From NCBI GenBank assembly GCA_035274845.1, contig DATENU010000015.1:124001-188000 (forward strand): 64,000 bases of DNA, read 5' to 3'. Source of the DNA: Chthoniobacterales bacterium (GTDB lineage: Bacteria > Verrucomicrobiota > Verrucomicrobiia > Chthoniobacterales > UBA10450). Position 1 is the first letter of the stretch. Each line of letters opens with the position of its first letter. Under the pieces are notes generated by a model. That model ran no database searches, was not told the origin of the DNA, and saw nothing but the letters and a program-made list of their open reading frames with translations. Below are positions 25,231 to 35,399 of the stretch, in pieces. Made by a program: the position numbers and the translations under genes.

Positions 25231-27060
25231 GTGATCCTGTCCGTGGGCCCTCGACCAACAATTTTTGTTTCCGCCGTCAGCAAGGAGTTACGCAGTGCCC
25301 GCCAGCTCGTTTCCAATACCCTGACCTTCCTTGGCTACGAACCGATCTGGCAGGACATTTTCGGTACGGAAACGGGGGATCTGCGACAGATGTTGCGGGA
25401 CAAAATCGACCAGAGCAAAGGCGTGGTGCAGCTCGTCGGTCAATGTTATGGCGCCGAGCCGACGTCACCGGATCCGGATTTCGGCCGGGTCAGCTACACC
25501 CAATACGAGGCACTCTACGCCCGGAAAAAAGGAACCAAGGTTTGGTACCTTTTCATGGACGAAGATTTCCCGATCGATCCGCACGAGCCGGAGCCGGAGG
25601 AGCAGCGCCAGCTCCAGGCGGCCTACCGAGGTGCGCTCAAGGTTGACTCGCATCTTTTCCATCCGCTCAAGACCCGCGAAGCGCTGGAGGCGGGTGTCCT
25701 CAAACTCCGCGACGATCTCACGGAATTACGGAAAGGTGCGCGGCGTTGGGCCTGGGGGATCGCGGCCCTGATCGGTTTTGTGGCGCTTCTTGTTATCTGG
25801 CTGGTCTTTGGGCAGAGCAAGGTGTCCACGAAGATCGATAAAAGCCAGCAAACGCTGGAAAAAATCGCGGACCGGTTCGATGCGCTCGCGTCGAACGGCG
25901 GTGTCATCGCAAACGCGAAGACGCCTGAAGAGCATTATCACAACGCCCGGATCCACGAGCTGAGCGGGAATTTCTCATCCGCCCGCAAGGAATACGCTGA
26001 GTATTTGTCGGCCAATCTGGAAGCGCTCGATCCGTGGCTGAGTTACTCCGCCATGTTGAAGATGGCGGACGGCAAGGCAGGGGCTCTCGAAGCGATGCGG
26101 TATTTTGCCAAATTGACGCCCCGCACGGTCTCCTACGACACGGCGCTCGCCATGCTGGAAGACGCCGACGCTCGCGTGAAAAAGCTGGAGGCGCTCGCGC
26201 AAAGCCATCCCGAGTTCGGCCCGCTCCCGTGGCTGATTAGTCAGGAATACTCCGAGGGGCGCCGCGGCGAACAGACGCTGGCGGATCAGCGCGCGGAAAA
26301 AGAATGGCTCCAGAAGTACCGTGACGCCCAGGCCGGCGGTAAATTTCTCCGCTATTTCCTCGATAAGAAGGAGGCCCAAAAATGGATCGAGACCGCGGAC
26401 GCGCGCTGGGCAAAGCTTTCCAGCCTCCCGGAGAATGTCCTCGAAAATCCGGTCACCTTCATGGTCCAGGAAGCGCGTGACGGTTGGGATGTCATTCTTC
26501 AGCTCGCCGATTCGAGAGCGAAGGAAATCTTCTACAGGCTCGATGGCCAGGGTGACTTTAAATCCACGGGATTTCTCCAGAACAAGAACCCGCAAACCGG
26601 AACGGACATGATCGACTCCCGGGTTCATTTGAAAAATCTCGCGCCCGGCGAACACGCGATCGAGGTGAAATACCTGGATCGAACGGAGAAAAGCAACGGG
26701 CCGTATCCATTCAAGTTTTCGACGGTGACCGCGCGACTCAACGTGGCGAAGACCGCTCTCAATGCCGACAAACCGGCGTGGCTGCTCTTTCTTCCGGGCC
26801 CGCCCCGGCGTCTTTGTTTCACAATTCTCCTGATGTATCGCCCCGCCATTAAAGAAATCCGGTACTCCCTCGGGAGCGATGCCCTCGACCAGACCTTCCA
26901 ATTCAAACCGACCGACAAGATGATGACGATCGACGACGTGGCTTCAGTCGATCAATGCGTGGTGGTCCCAACTGAAACCCAATTCGCCTCTGTCCAGGTC
27001 ATTTATGGCGACGGCACGAAATCGGCGCTCCGAAAATATGCGCCGGAGGAGGGGAAGTAG
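25231..27060 (+). CDS. Membrane protein with N-terminal DUF4062-like (TIR-like) domain and TPR-like region
   Basis: A 609-residue protein starting at GTG 25231 (GTG 25243 is possible). Residues about 8-150 match the DUF4062 pattern: TIFVSAVSKELRSARQLVSNTLTFLGYEPIW, ETGDLRQMLRDKIDQSKGVVQLVGQCYG, SYTQYEALYARKKGTKVWYLF. One membrane helix follows at about 172-192, then a coiled segment, a helical region with one clear TPR-like unit (HYHNARIHELSGNFSSARKEYAEYL), and a beta-rich C-terminus. DUF4062 is related to TIR domains and is usually the N-terminus of STAND or defence proteins, but no NTPase domain follows here. The role is unknown: intracellular sensing across the membrane, or an effector. 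Confidence 0.8.
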   Translation: MILSVGPRPTIFVSAVSKELRSARQLVSNTLTFLGYEPIWQDIFGTETGDLRQMLRDKIDQSKGVVQLVGQCYGAEPTSPDPDFGRVSYTQYEALYARKKGTKVWYLFMDEDFPIDPHEPEPEEQRQLQAAYRGALKVDSHLFHPLKTREALEAGVLKLRDDLTELRKGARRWAWGIAALIGFVALLVIWLVFGQSKVSTKIDKSQQTLEKIADRFDALASNGGVIANAKTPEEHYHNARIHELSGNFSSARKEYAEYLSANLEALDPWLSYSAMLKMADGKAGALEAMRYFAKLTPRTVSYDTALAMLEDADARVKKLEALAQSHPEFGPLPWLISQEYSEGRRGEQTLADQRAEKEWLQKYRDAQAGGKFLRYFLDKKEAQKWIETADARWAKLSSLPENVLENPVTFMVQEARDGWDVILQLADSRAKEIFYRLDGQGDFKSTGFLQNKNPQTGTDMIDSRVHLKNLAPGEHAIEVKYLDRTEKSNGPYPFKFSTVTARLNVAKTALNADKPAWLLFLPGPPRRLCFTILLMYRPAIKEIRYSLGSDALDQTFQFKPTDKMMTIDDVASVDQCVVVPTETQFASVQVIYGDGTKSALRKYAPEEGK

Positions 27061-27798
<738 letters not shown>

Positions 27799-27892
27799 AG
27801 CGGGAACCGGGCCGAAGAGCCCCCGCGATTTACGTAGATTGATTTCCCATCGGGAATGAAGTGGGTATCCTTGCTCCTTCGCTCTGGGCGTA

Positions 27893-29992
27893 ATGAGGGA
27901 GGCTATGGAAATCAATCGCGAGACCGTGGTCGCCACCGGCAAAGCGCCTTCTGTGGCGCCAGCCCCGGCGGAATTGAGCCGGGTGATCACGGCCGCGGCC
28001 CTCGTTTTTGCCGGCTATTATTTTGGCGCGAAAATTGGTTTTGCGCTCACCTTCCAGCCGCACCCGATCTCGGTCCTTTGGCCGCCTAATTCAATCCTGC
28101 TGGCGGCACTGTTGCTGACGCCGCGCCGGACGTGGTGGATCCTCCTGCTGGCGGCGTTGCCCGCTCACTGGCTCGTCCAAGTGCAAAGCAACGTTCCCCC
28201 GCGCATGATTCTGTGCTGGTTTCTCAGCAATTGTGTAGAAGCGTTGATCGGGGCTGCTTCGGTCCGCGCCTTCCTGCCTCGGCCCATCCGGTTCGATCGG
28301 ATGGGAAACGTCGCGATTTTCTGCTTCTTCGGCGTCCTCGTCAGCCCATTCCTTTCCTCGTTCCTCGATGCTGCGTTTGTAAAACTGAATCAGTGGGGGG
28401 ACAGCGGTTACTGGGAACTTTGGCGCATTCGATTTACTTCCAATGTCCTGGCGGCCCTTACCATTGCGCCTCTGATTATCAGCGCGGGGACGCTGGACTT
28501 TAGCCGCTGGAAAAAGATTTCGCCCGCACGATGGATCGAGGGCGCAGCGCTCTTGCTCACGCTCTTCGCCATCTGTCTCATTCTATTCAATAAACTAACT
28601 GCGGGTGCGGACCCGGCCTTTCTTTACCTGCCGATGCCCTGTCTGCTTTGGGCGGCGGTCCGTTTCAAAGCCAGAGGCGCAACCGCCGCGATCGCGGTAG
28701 TTACTTTCCTGGCGATCTGGGGTGGGGCCCACGGGCGGGGACCGTTTTCCGACAACTCGGCCGAAGAAAATGCTCTCTCGGTCCAGCTTTTTCTCATTTT
28801 CATGTCGCTCCCTCTGTTGTTTCTCGCGGCGCTGATTGAAGAACGGGACAGCGGGGTCAAAGCGTTGCGCGAACGCGAAGAGCGAATCAGTCTCGCCGCC
28901 GAATCCGCCAACGTTGCCCTCTGGACCATAGACTTTGATCGAGGAGAATCATGGATCAGTGAAAACGGCCGTGCTCTCTACGTTCTGGGACCCGGGGAAC
29001 CACTCTCGCGCGAGCTCTTCCTCTCCCGGGTCCATCCCGAGGATCGGATCAAGGTTAGTGAAACCATGGAGCGAGCGCGAAACTCAACTTTGTCCTACGA
29101 AGCGGAATATCGGCTGCTCCTGCCTGATGGTGAAACGCGCTGGCACATCGCGCGGGGGCGCTATCTGAGAAACGAGCGCGGGCAAATCAGCGAACTCATT
29201 GGGATCGCTTTCGACGTGACCGCGCAAACAAGAGCGGACCTGGACCTGCGGCTTCAGCGCGAAGAGATGGCGCGCCTCAGCCGGGTGGCTTTGATGGGAG
29301 AACTGACCGCGTCACTTGCCCACGAGCTGAACCAACCGCTCACCGCCATCGCCAGCAACGCCGCTGCAGGGAAGCGGTTCATTGCGCGTGGGTCGTCCGA
29401 GATCGATGTGCCGATGTTCGAGGAATTGCTGGGCGACGTTTTTGCGGATGCGCGGCGGGCGGGCCAGATCATTCACAGCATTCATCGCCTGGTGCGGAAA
29501 GGGGAGGAGCACCGGCGACCGGTAGATCTCAACGAGGTTATTCTTGAGGTGCTGCGGCTATTGCATTCCGACCTGCTCGGCCGCTCCACCACGGTGAAGA
29601 CCGATCTGGCGCCCGGCCTCGCGCCGGTTTCGGCCGATCCGGTTCTCCTTCACCAGGTCTTGCTGAATCTGATTGTCAATTCCCTCGAGGCGATGCAGCA
29701 CACGTCTGTTCCGCAACGCCGGATCCTGATCGCCACCGCCGCGGACGATGGATTTGTCCAGGTCAGTGTCCGCGATCACGGAATCGGTCTTCCGAAGGAA
29801 GATCCGGACAAGATCTTCTCCCATTTCTTTTCCACCAAACCCGATGGAATGGGAATGGGGTTAACCATTGTCCGCTCGATCGTGGAAGGGCACGGCGGCG
29901 AACTGAGGGCCGAAAACGTAGAAGGGGGCGCCCGGTTTTGCTTTCGCTTGCCTATGACCCCAGAAATTACTAAAATGCAATCCCCCCAATGA
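27893..29992 (+). CDS. MASE1-PAS sensor histidine kinase (FixL-like transmitter)
   Basis: A 699-residue kinase. Residues about 20-310 hold eight or so membrane helices of MASE1 type (GYYFGAKIGFALTFQPHPISVLWPPNSILLA). A PAS fold (about 325-445) is followed by the FixL-like HisKA block RLSRVALMGELTASLAHELNQPLTAIASNAAAG with the phospho-His, then HATPase motifs VLLNLIVNSLEAM, DHGIGLP and GMGMGLTIVRSIVEGHGG. Start: ATG 27893 or 27905. The ATG of the downstream LuxR-type regulator overlaps its stop. It shares its transmitter closely with the kinase at 31130, so they are paralogs. Confidence 0.94.
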   Translation: MREAMEINRETVVATGKAPSVAPAPAELSRVITAAALVFAGYYFGAKIGFALTFQPHPISVLWPPNSILLAALLLTPRRTWWILLLAALPAHWLVQVQSNVPPRMILCWFLSNCVEALIGAASVRAFLPRPIRFDRMGNVAIFCFFGVLVSPFLSSFLDAAFVKLNQWGDSGYWELWRIRFTSNVLAALTIAPLIISAGTLDFSRWKKISPARWIEGAALLLTLFAICLILFNKLTAGADPAFLYLPMPCLLWAAVRFKARGATAAIAVVTFLAIWGGAHGRGPFSDNSAEENALSVQLFLIFMSLPLLFLAALIEERDSGVKALREREERISLAAESANVALWTIDFDRGESWISENGRALYVLGPGEPLSRELFLSRVHPEDRIKVSETMERARNSTLSYEAEYRLLLPDGETRWHIARGRYLRNERGQISELIGIAFDVTAQTRADLDLRLQREEMARLSRVALMGELTASLAHELNQPLTAIASNAAAGKRFIARGSSEIDVPMFEELLGDVFADARRAGQIIHSIHRLVRKGEEHRRPVDLNEVILEVLRLLHSDLLGRSTTVKTDLAPGLAPVSADPVLLHQVLLNLIVNSLEAMQHTSVPQRRILIATAADDGFVQVSVRDHGIGLPKEDPDKIFSHFFSTKPDGMGMGLTIVRSIVEGHGGELRAENVEGGARFCFRLPMTPEITKMQSPQ

Positions 29993-30657
29993 GCGCGGCC
30001 CCGGAGCTTGTCTGCGTAGTGGACGACGACCAATCGGTTCGTCGCGGTTTACGGCGCTTGTTCAAGTCCGCCGGTTACGCCACGGAAATGTTCGCTTCGG
30101 CCGAAGATTACCTGGCACGGGAAACATTTTCCGGCCCGATCTGCCTGGTGCTCGACGTCCGGATGCCGGGCCTGAACGGCCTGGATTTGCAGCAGGCGCT
30201 CGAATCCCACGGGGCCTGGGAGCAGATCGTTTTCATTACCGGGCACGCCCATGTGCCGACCTGCCGGCAGGCCATGAAAAATGGCGCAGTCGATTTTCTC
30301 CTGAAGCCGTTTGACGACGTGGAACTCATCGAAGCGGTCGCGCGAGCGTTTTTCCGGGCGAAGGAGGCTCTGCGCCAGCGCGCTGAGCGGCGGGCGGCGC
30401 GCGACATGATTGACAAACTGACGCCGCGCGAATTTGAAGTGCTGCGCTTCGTCATCGTGGGCCTCTTGAACAAACAGATCGCCGACGAGCTCAACACCGC
30501 CGAGAAAACCATCAAGGTTCATCGCGGCCGGGTGATGCAGAAGCTTGGACTCACCTCGGTTCCCGATCTGGTCCGGTTTTCCCAGACCGCCGGGGTTTTG
30601 CCCGCCGCCGTCGGCATAGGACCAAAGTCCAATACCCAGCCGAAGCGAAACGATTAA
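29989..30657 (+). CDS. FixJ/NarL-type response regulator (REC-LuxR)
   Basis: A 222-residue regulator. The receiver has VVDDDQSVRRGL, phospho-acceptor Asp56 in LVLDVRMPGLNG, Thr in FITGHAH and Lys in FLLKPFDD. A linker leads to a LuxR helix-turn-helix (LTPREFEVLRFVIVGLLNKQIADELNTAEKTIKVHRGRVMQKLG). It overlaps the kinase upstream by 4 bases and is its likely output. It is the only regulator in this cluster with a DNA-binding domain. Confidence 0.96.
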   Translation: MSAAPELVCVVDDDQSVRRGLRRLFKSAGYATEMFASAEDYLARETFSGPICLVLDVRMPGLNGLDLQQALESHGAWEQIVFITGHAHVPTCRQAMKNGAVDFLLKPFDDVELIEAVARAFFRAKEALRQRAERRAARDMIDKLTPREFEVLRFVIVGLLNKQIADELNTAEKTIKVHRGRVMQKLGLTSVPDLVRFSQTAGVLPAAVGIGPKSNTQPKRND

Positions 30658-30708
30658 TCTGCGCGTTGCGACGCCTCCCGCAAACCAATGGGATGACGTG
30701 GTATATGC

Positions 30709-31152
30709 ATGATGTCCGGAGAAACGGCTGCGGCGGAGATTGTCTTCCTGGTCGATGACGATGTCGCCATTCTCAACGCGGTCGGGCGCTTGCTGGTCTC
30801 TGATGGATTGGCCGTGCGTTCTTTCCGGAAGCCGAGCGAATTTCTGGCCCATGTGGAAGCAAATCCTGTCGCCCTCGTGATCCTTGATATCTGGATGGAG
30901 GGGATGACGGGCTTGGAAGTACAGTCGAAACTTTCCCGCATTTCGCCGGGCACCCGGGTGATCGTGATGACTGGGCGCAAGGACCCCGGCGCGCAAAAGA
31001 CCGCCATGGATTTCGGCGCGTTCGCTTTTTTTATCAAGCCTTTCGACGACGAAGAATTCCTCTCCGCTGTCCACCGCGCCCTGGCGACGCGAACCGAACC
31101 TGAACACGGGAAACAAGACACAACGGGGGGTGGAGATGCAGCCATCTCGTGA
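30709..31152 (+). CDS. Single-domain response regulator
   Basis: A 147-residue receiver-only protein (CheY-like) with DDD at 16-18, phospho-acceptor Asp60 in VILDIWMEGMTGLE, VMTGRKD and the Lys in FFIKPFDDEEF. It has no output domain. It overlaps the start of the next kinase by 23 bases, so it is coupled to it. It may act as a phosphate relay, a sink, or a partner for the two other single-domain receivers nearby. Confidence 0.94.
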   Translation: MMSGETAAAEIVFLVDDDVAILNAVGRLLVSDGLAVRSFRKPSEFLAHVEANPVALVILDIWMEGMTGLEVQSKLSRISPGTRVIVMTGRKDPGAQKTAMDFGAFAFFIKPFDDEEFLSAVHRALATRTEPEHGKQDTTGGGDAAIS

Positions 31153-33688
31153 AGAGCAGCTCAGCCTCCTCCAGACGATCACGCTCGAAGTTGCGGCGGC
31201 CAGCGATCTCTCTTCCGCCCTGGAAGTCGTGCTTCGCCGGGTTTGCGAGAAAACGGGCTGGATCCTCGGGCAGGCCTGGGTGCCGAATCAGGAGAGGACC
31301 CATTTGGACTGCGGGGCGGTCTGGTTTTGCGGCGAAGCTAATCTGACGCGATTTCGAGCGGCTTCCGAAAATTCCCATTTCCTCCCGGGCGCTGGTCTGC
31401 CCGGGCGCGTCTGGCAATCGAAACAGCCCGCATGGATAGAAGACGTTACCCTGGACGGGAATTTTCCCCGGAACACGCCGGCAGCGAAAGTGGGACTGAA
31501 GGCCGCTGTCGGCATTCCCATTCTCTCGGGTGAAGAGGTCATCGCCGTCATCGAGTTCTTCGTGCGCGAGGCCCGGACCGAAGACAAACGGCTGGTCACC
31601 GTCATTTCCGCGATCGCGGCCCAATTGGACCTGGTCATGGAGCGGAAACGGGCGGAAGAGAAACTCTCGGGTACGAACGAAATTCTTCGCTCCATTCTCT
31701 CCAGCATGGGTGACGGCGTCATCGTCGCGGACCGCAACGGGAATTTCCTCGTTTTCAATCCGGAGGCCGCACGAATGTTTGGGCGGGGCGCCGCCCAGAT
31801 TGCCGCGAACGAATGGTCGCGTGAGTACGGCCTCTACCTGCCGGACAGGATCACGCCTTTTCCGCCGGAACAATTGCCTCTCGCCCGATCGATCCGGGGC
31901 GAAGAAGTAAACAATGTCGAGATTTTCGTCCGGCACGCGAAATTGCCCAACGGACTGTGGATACGGGTCAACGGCCGTCCGCTTCGGGGTTCCGATGGTG
32001 AGCTGGCGGGCGGGGTGATAGTTTGCCGCGACATCACGGACATCAAAAAGGAAGAGTTCTTCCTCTTCGATCAGAGCCGTGTGTTGGAAATGATTGCGGC
32101 CAACGCCACCCTTCCGGAAGTTCTCACCAGCCTGGTTCTGCTCATGGAAGCGCAAGCCGACGGATTGCGCTGTTCTATTCTGCTCCTGGGCCGCGATGGG
32201 AAACATGTCCATCACGGCGCGGCGCCGAGTCTGCCGGAGGCGTATGTGAAAGGCGTCGATGGCGCGCCGATCGGCCCGCGCAACGGCTCCTGCGGAACGG
32301 CCATGTACCTGCGTAAGCCGGTTGTCGTCAAAGATGTCCTGACCGATCCGCTCTGGGCCGATTATCGGAACCTGGCTGAGATTTGCGGGCTACGCGCCTG
32401 CTGGTCGACCCCCATTCTTTCCCCTCAGGGGGAGGTCCTGGGCTCGTTTGCGATGTATCGCGAAGAGAAGCGCGGCCCAGATCCGGAGGAGCTGCGCCTG
32501 ACCCAAATTGCGACTCACATCGCGGGCATCGCCATTGAGCGACAGCGGGCCCAGGAAACATTGCGAGAGCGCGAGGCGCGCATCAATCTCGCCGCGGAAT
32601 CGGCGGACCTGGCCTTTTGGGTCATCTATCCGGAACAGCGCACCGCCTGGATGAGCGACAAAGGGCGCGCCATTTACGGATTTGATTCCAAACAACCGTT
32701 GAACCGCGATTTGATTTGCGCGCGCGTGCATCCCGACGAACGCGCCGCGGTGCATGCGGCTTTCGATCGCGCCTGTTCCACCCTCGGAGTTTTCGAGTCG
32801 GAGCACCGTCTTCTTCTGCCCTATGGCAGAACGCGCTGGGTCATCGTGCGCGGGCGCTGTTTGGCGGACGAACAGGGGAATCTCCTGGAACTCCTCGGGG
32901 TAACGATCGATATCAGCGCGCAAAAGCAGGCCGATCTTCAGTTGCAAATCCAGCGCGAAGAGATGTCGCATTTAAACCGGGTGGCGTTGATGGGGGAAAT
33001 GACCGCTTCGGTCGCGCACGAATTGAACCAGCCGCTCACCGCCATAGCCAATAACGCCTCGGCCGCGCGGCGCTTTCTCGAGCGCGGGAACTTCGATCGC
33101 GATTTGTTTCAGGAATTGCTCCAGGACGTTTCGGCCGACAGCCAGCGCGCTGCGGAAGTGATTCGCGGGATTCGAACGCTCGTGCGGAAAGACACGAATC
33201 TCACCCGGAGCGTGCTCAACCTCAACGCCATCATCGCGGATACTCTCCGACTGGTCAGTTCGGATATCGTATTGCGAGAAAGCGTGGTCACGACCGAGAT
33301 GGACCATCAGTTGCCGCAGGTGGAAGCGGCGCCAGTCCAGATTCAACAGGTGCTGCTCAACCTGATCATGAACGCGCTCGATGCCGTCGAAGCGCTCCCG
33401 CCTACGGAACGGCGCATCATTGTCACCACTCGCTCGCTCAACGGCGAAGCCGCGCAAGTGAGTGTGCGCGATTTCGGCGCCGGTTTGCCAAAGGATCGCC
33501 CGGAAAAAGTCTTCGACCATTTCTTTTCCACCAAGCAAACCGGCATGGGGATGGGATTGACCATTGTCCGTTCCATTGTCGAAACCCATGGCGGCAAAAT
33601 TACTGCGGAAAATGCACCGGATCGCGGGGCTTGTTTCTCCTTCCATCTGCCGGCCACGCGTGGCGATTCAAGAAGCCAGGCCGCATGA
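31130..33688 (+). CDS. GAF-PAS-GAF-PAS sensor histidine kinase, soluble
   Basis: An 852-residue kinase without membrane helices. Order: GAF (about 10-175), PAS (about 180-305), GAF (about 320-465), PAS (about 475-600), then HisKA (HLNRVALMGEMTASVAHELNQPLTAIANNASAARRF, phospho-His in AHELNQP) and HATPase (VLLNLIMNALDAVEAL, DFGAGLP, FFSTKQTGMGMGLTIVRSIVETHGG). The two GAF/PAS pairs suggest a ligand- or redox-sensing cytoplasmic kinase. It is sandwiched between two single-domain receivers with overlapping genes at both ends. Its transmitter is a close paralog of that at 27893. Confidence 0.95.
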   Translation: MEMQPSREEQLSLLQTITLEVAAASDLSSALEVVLRRVCEKTGWILGQAWVPNQERTHLDCGAVWFCGEANLTRFRAASENSHFLPGAGLPGRVWQSKQPAWIEDVTLDGNFPRNTPAAKVGLKAAVGIPILSGEEVIAVIEFFVREARTEDKRLVTVISAIAAQLDLVMERKRAEEKLSGTNEILRSILSSMGDGVIVADRNGNFLVFNPEAARMFGRGAAQIAANEWSREYGLYLPDRITPFPPEQLPLARSIRGEEVNNVEIFVRHAKLPNGLWIRVNGRPLRGSDGELAGGVIVCRDITDIKKEEFFLFDQSRVLEMIAANATLPEVLTSLVLLMEAQADGLRCSILLLGRDGKHVHHGAAPSLPEAYVKGVDGAPIGPRNGSCGTAMYLRKPVVVKDVLTDPLWADYRNLAEICGLRACWSTPILSPQGEVLGSFAMYREEKRGPDPEELRLTQIATHIAGIAIERQRAQETLREREARINLAAESADLAFWVIYPEQRTAWMSDKGRAIYGFDSKQPLNRDLICARVHPDERAAVHAAFDRACSTLGVFESEHRLLLPYGRTRWVIVRGRCLADEQGNLLELLGVTIDISAQKQADLQLQIQREEMSHLNRVALMGEMTASVAHELNQPLTAIANNASAARRFLERGNFDRDLFQELLQDVSADSQRAAEVIRGIRTLVRKDTNLTRSVLNLNAIIADTLRLVSSDIVLRESVVTTEMDHQLPQVEAAPVQIQQVLLNLIMNALDAVEALPPTERRIIVTTRSLNGEAAQVSVRDFGAGLPKDRPEKVFDHFFSTKQTGMGMGLTIVRSIVETHGGKITAENAPDRGACFSFHLPATRGDSRSQAA

Positions 33689-34062
33689 ACCCCCCGGCCG
33701 AAGTTTGCCTGGTCGATGACGATCCCTCCGTCCTTCGCTCGATGAAATTTTTGCTTGCCTCGGACGGAATCGCGGTGCGCGCCTTCAACAAACCTGCCGA
33801 GTTCCTGGCCTACAGCGCCGTCCACTCTGTCTCCCTGGTGGTGACAGATATTTGGATGGAAGGGGTGACCGGTCTGGAAATTCTCGCCCGGATGTGCGCG
33901 CTCACGCCACGCCCGCGCGTGATTGTGGTCACGGCCCGCGACGACCTCGCCGCTCGCGCCACGGCCATGGCGATCGGCCCAGTCGCTTTTTTCATCAAGC
34001 CCTTCGACGACGAGCAATTCCTGGCCGCCGTCCAGCACGCCCTTGCGGAAGCAGCGGAATGA
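33685..34062 (+). CDS. Single-domain response regulator
   Basis: A 125-residue receiver with LVDDDPSVL, phospho-acceptor Asp55 in VVTDIWMEGVTGLE, VVTARDD and FFIKPFDDEQF. ATG 33685 overlaps the kinase stop by 4 bases. It is very similar to the receiver at 30709, so the kinase is flanked by two paralogous receivers. There is no output domain. Confidence 0.94.
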   Translation: MNPPAEVCLVDDDPSVLRSMKFLLASDGIAVRAFNKPAEFLAYSAVHSVSLVVTDIWMEGVTGLEILARMCALTPRPRVIVVTARDDLAARATAMAIGPVAFFIKPFDDEQFLAAVQHALAEAAE

Positions 34063-34146
34063 TAACGGTTGGAAGGACGGCTCGCCGCGGCGAGCCGTCG
34101 GAAGGAAGAATAGCTGATGCAACAAGGTGGAGCCTCGCCTAACCCT

Positions 34147-34166
34147 CCGGCACGATGGCGTGCCGG
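34147..34166. repeat. 20-bp palindrome P2, copy 2
   Basis: CCGGCACG-ATGG-CGTGCCGG, the reverse complement of the copy at 5872-5891. P1 follows 29 bases later. Confidence 0.85.
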
Positions 34167-34195
34167 CTCCAAAGCAATCTGGCCGACGCACTCCG

Positions 34196-34224
34196 AATCT
34201 TGACGGCTTAAAGCCGTCAAGATT
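34196..34224. repeat. 29-bp palindrome P1, copy 4
   Basis: Same 14-base arms and single central A as the three other copies. It is paired with P2 as at 5813-5891 but in the opposite orientation. Confidence 0.95.
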
Positions 34225-34454
34225 GCTGTGCGTGGTTCGACGGTGGCGAGACGACAAATCCCCCCGGCTCGCCACGGGACGAGTCCGTCCGACTGGCGGA
34301 CACGAAGGCGCGCCGGCTCCATGGCGACGGCTGCTCCAGGGCCTTAGGCTCATTGCCCCAAAGTCCAATTGCCGGGAAAGCTCGGTTAAGAAACCCTTGT
34401 TGCCTAACAACAGTGAAACCCACGTTTCACGACTCGATCGAAGGAACCCTTATC

Positions 34455-34856
34455 ATGAAAACAAAGAGTGCATTCCTCTTCGCCGCTCTGCCTGTTTTGG
34501 CCGGCGCCCTCATCGGGCTGGCAGGCTGCGCCAGTATGGAAACCGCCAACACGAAATCGCTTCTCCTCCAGGCTGGCTTTCACGTTCGAACGCCGGACAC
34601 ACCGAAGCGGAAGGAGATTTACGCCTCGCTCACAGACAGGCACATGCAACGCGCCACCGTGGACGGAAAAGTCTTCTATGTTTTCAAGGACGAAAAGGAA
34701 GGCGTCGCTTATGTCGGTCGCGAAGCGGAGTACTCGCGCTACCGCGACCTCGCCGTCGCGCAAAAGATGCGGCAGGATTACTACATGGCCATGGAGATGG
34801 AACGCGCCTCGGCCCGCATGTGGTACGGCTGGGGACCGAGCGGCATCTGGTACTGA
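34455..34856 (+). CDS. Lipoprotein with Tyr/Trp-rich C-terminus
   Basis: A 133-residue lipoprotein. ATG 34455 is preceded by AAGGA; the frame is open further upstream through repeats. The lipobox LAGC gives Cys25. The mature part (VRTPDTPKRKEIYASLTDRHMQRATVDGKVFYVFKDEKEGVAYVGREAEYSRYRDLAVAQKMRQDYYMAMEMERASARMWYGWGPSGIWY) looks like a small alpha/beta fold with a helix and an aromatic tail. I do not recognise a family. A tandem GTGCTC repeat follows the stop. Confidence 0.82.
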   Translation: MKTKSAFLFAALPVLAGALIGLAGCASMETANTKSLLLQAGFHVRTPDTPKRKEIYASLTDRHMQRATVDGKVFYVFKDEKEGVAYVGREAEYSRYRDLAVAQKMRQDYYMAMEMERASARMWYGWGPSGIWY

Positions 34857-34878
34857 CGAGCTACGTTAATTCCTCCTC

Positions 34879-34902
34879 GTGCTCGTGCTCGTGCTCGTGC
34901 TC
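34879..34902 (+). repeat. Tandem 6-bp repeat GTGCTC x4
   Basis: Four perfect GTGCTC units, flanked by CCTCCTC and GTTTAG. It lies between a lipoprotein gene and a minus-strand frame. It belongs to the same motif family as the hairpin at 21037-21120. Confidence 0.9.
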
Positions 34903-34920
34903 GTTTAGGGATGGTCGCGT

Positions 34921-35253
34921 TTAGTGGCCTGTCTGTACCCGGCGCACCGCGGCCAGCAGTTCTCCGGGCCGGCTCGGTTTCTTGAGAATTCTGCGGGCCC
35001 GCAGCTCCTGGAGCCGGGCGCTGGTCGGGATTGATGGCCGCACAATCAGGATAATCCCTATTGACGGCATTTCGTGATCGGGCAAAATCGCGCCACCCTC
35101 GTGCAGGCACTCGTCCAGCGGATCCGATCGACTCTCGAAATCGAGAAACGATGTTTTGTGCGTCCTGACGAACTTCAGCGTGTTTGGCCATCTGTTGATG
35201 ATGAACAACGCGAACCGCTGGTGCGCGAGTTCGCGCGGGAAAATGGTTTCCAA
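34921..35253 (-). pseudogene. Possible decayed response-regulator receiver
   Basis: A 110-codon frame whose translation recalls a worn receiver domain: ALFIINRWPNTLKFVRT in place of the N-terminal DDD strand, ILPDHEMPSIGIILIVRPS around the usual DxxMP site, and a good C-terminal match, ELRARRILKKPSRPGELLAAVRRV (Lys in KKPS, then the last helix). The acidic pocket is missing. It lies inside the two-component cluster. It could also be a divergent pseudo-receiver that is still expressed, or chance. Low confidence. Confidence 0.4.
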
Positions 35254-35399
35254 ATTTACAACTACAGCCGCGTCCTGGGAGCGATGTTCGTCCCCGGTAG
35301 CGGGGAGGGCGATCGCGGGGATTCAAAGCGGTAGCCCCCGTAACGGATCGGGAACGGTTCGCGATTTGGACAACATCCGCAGGCGAATTAGAATTCGGT

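Larger units (their letters stand above)
34063..34454. repeat. Gene-free repeat region with P1 and P2 palindromes
   Basis: This gap of about 390 bases contains P2 (34147-34166) and P1 (34196-34224), in inverted order relative to 5813-5891. It also holds a GACGAGTCCGTCCGACTGGCGG hairpin region near 34280 and a CAAAGTCCAATTG unit near 34360. No gene is seen. Confidence 0.65.

Noticed and set aside
25231..27060. Treating the DUF4062-like gene as a defence system
   Set aside because: No NTPase, nuclease or other defence partner adjoins it, so only the domain likeness is reported.
34879..34902. Tandem repeat considered as a CRISPR remnant
   Set aside because: Units of 6 bases without spacers cannot be a CRISPR array; no cas genes are present.
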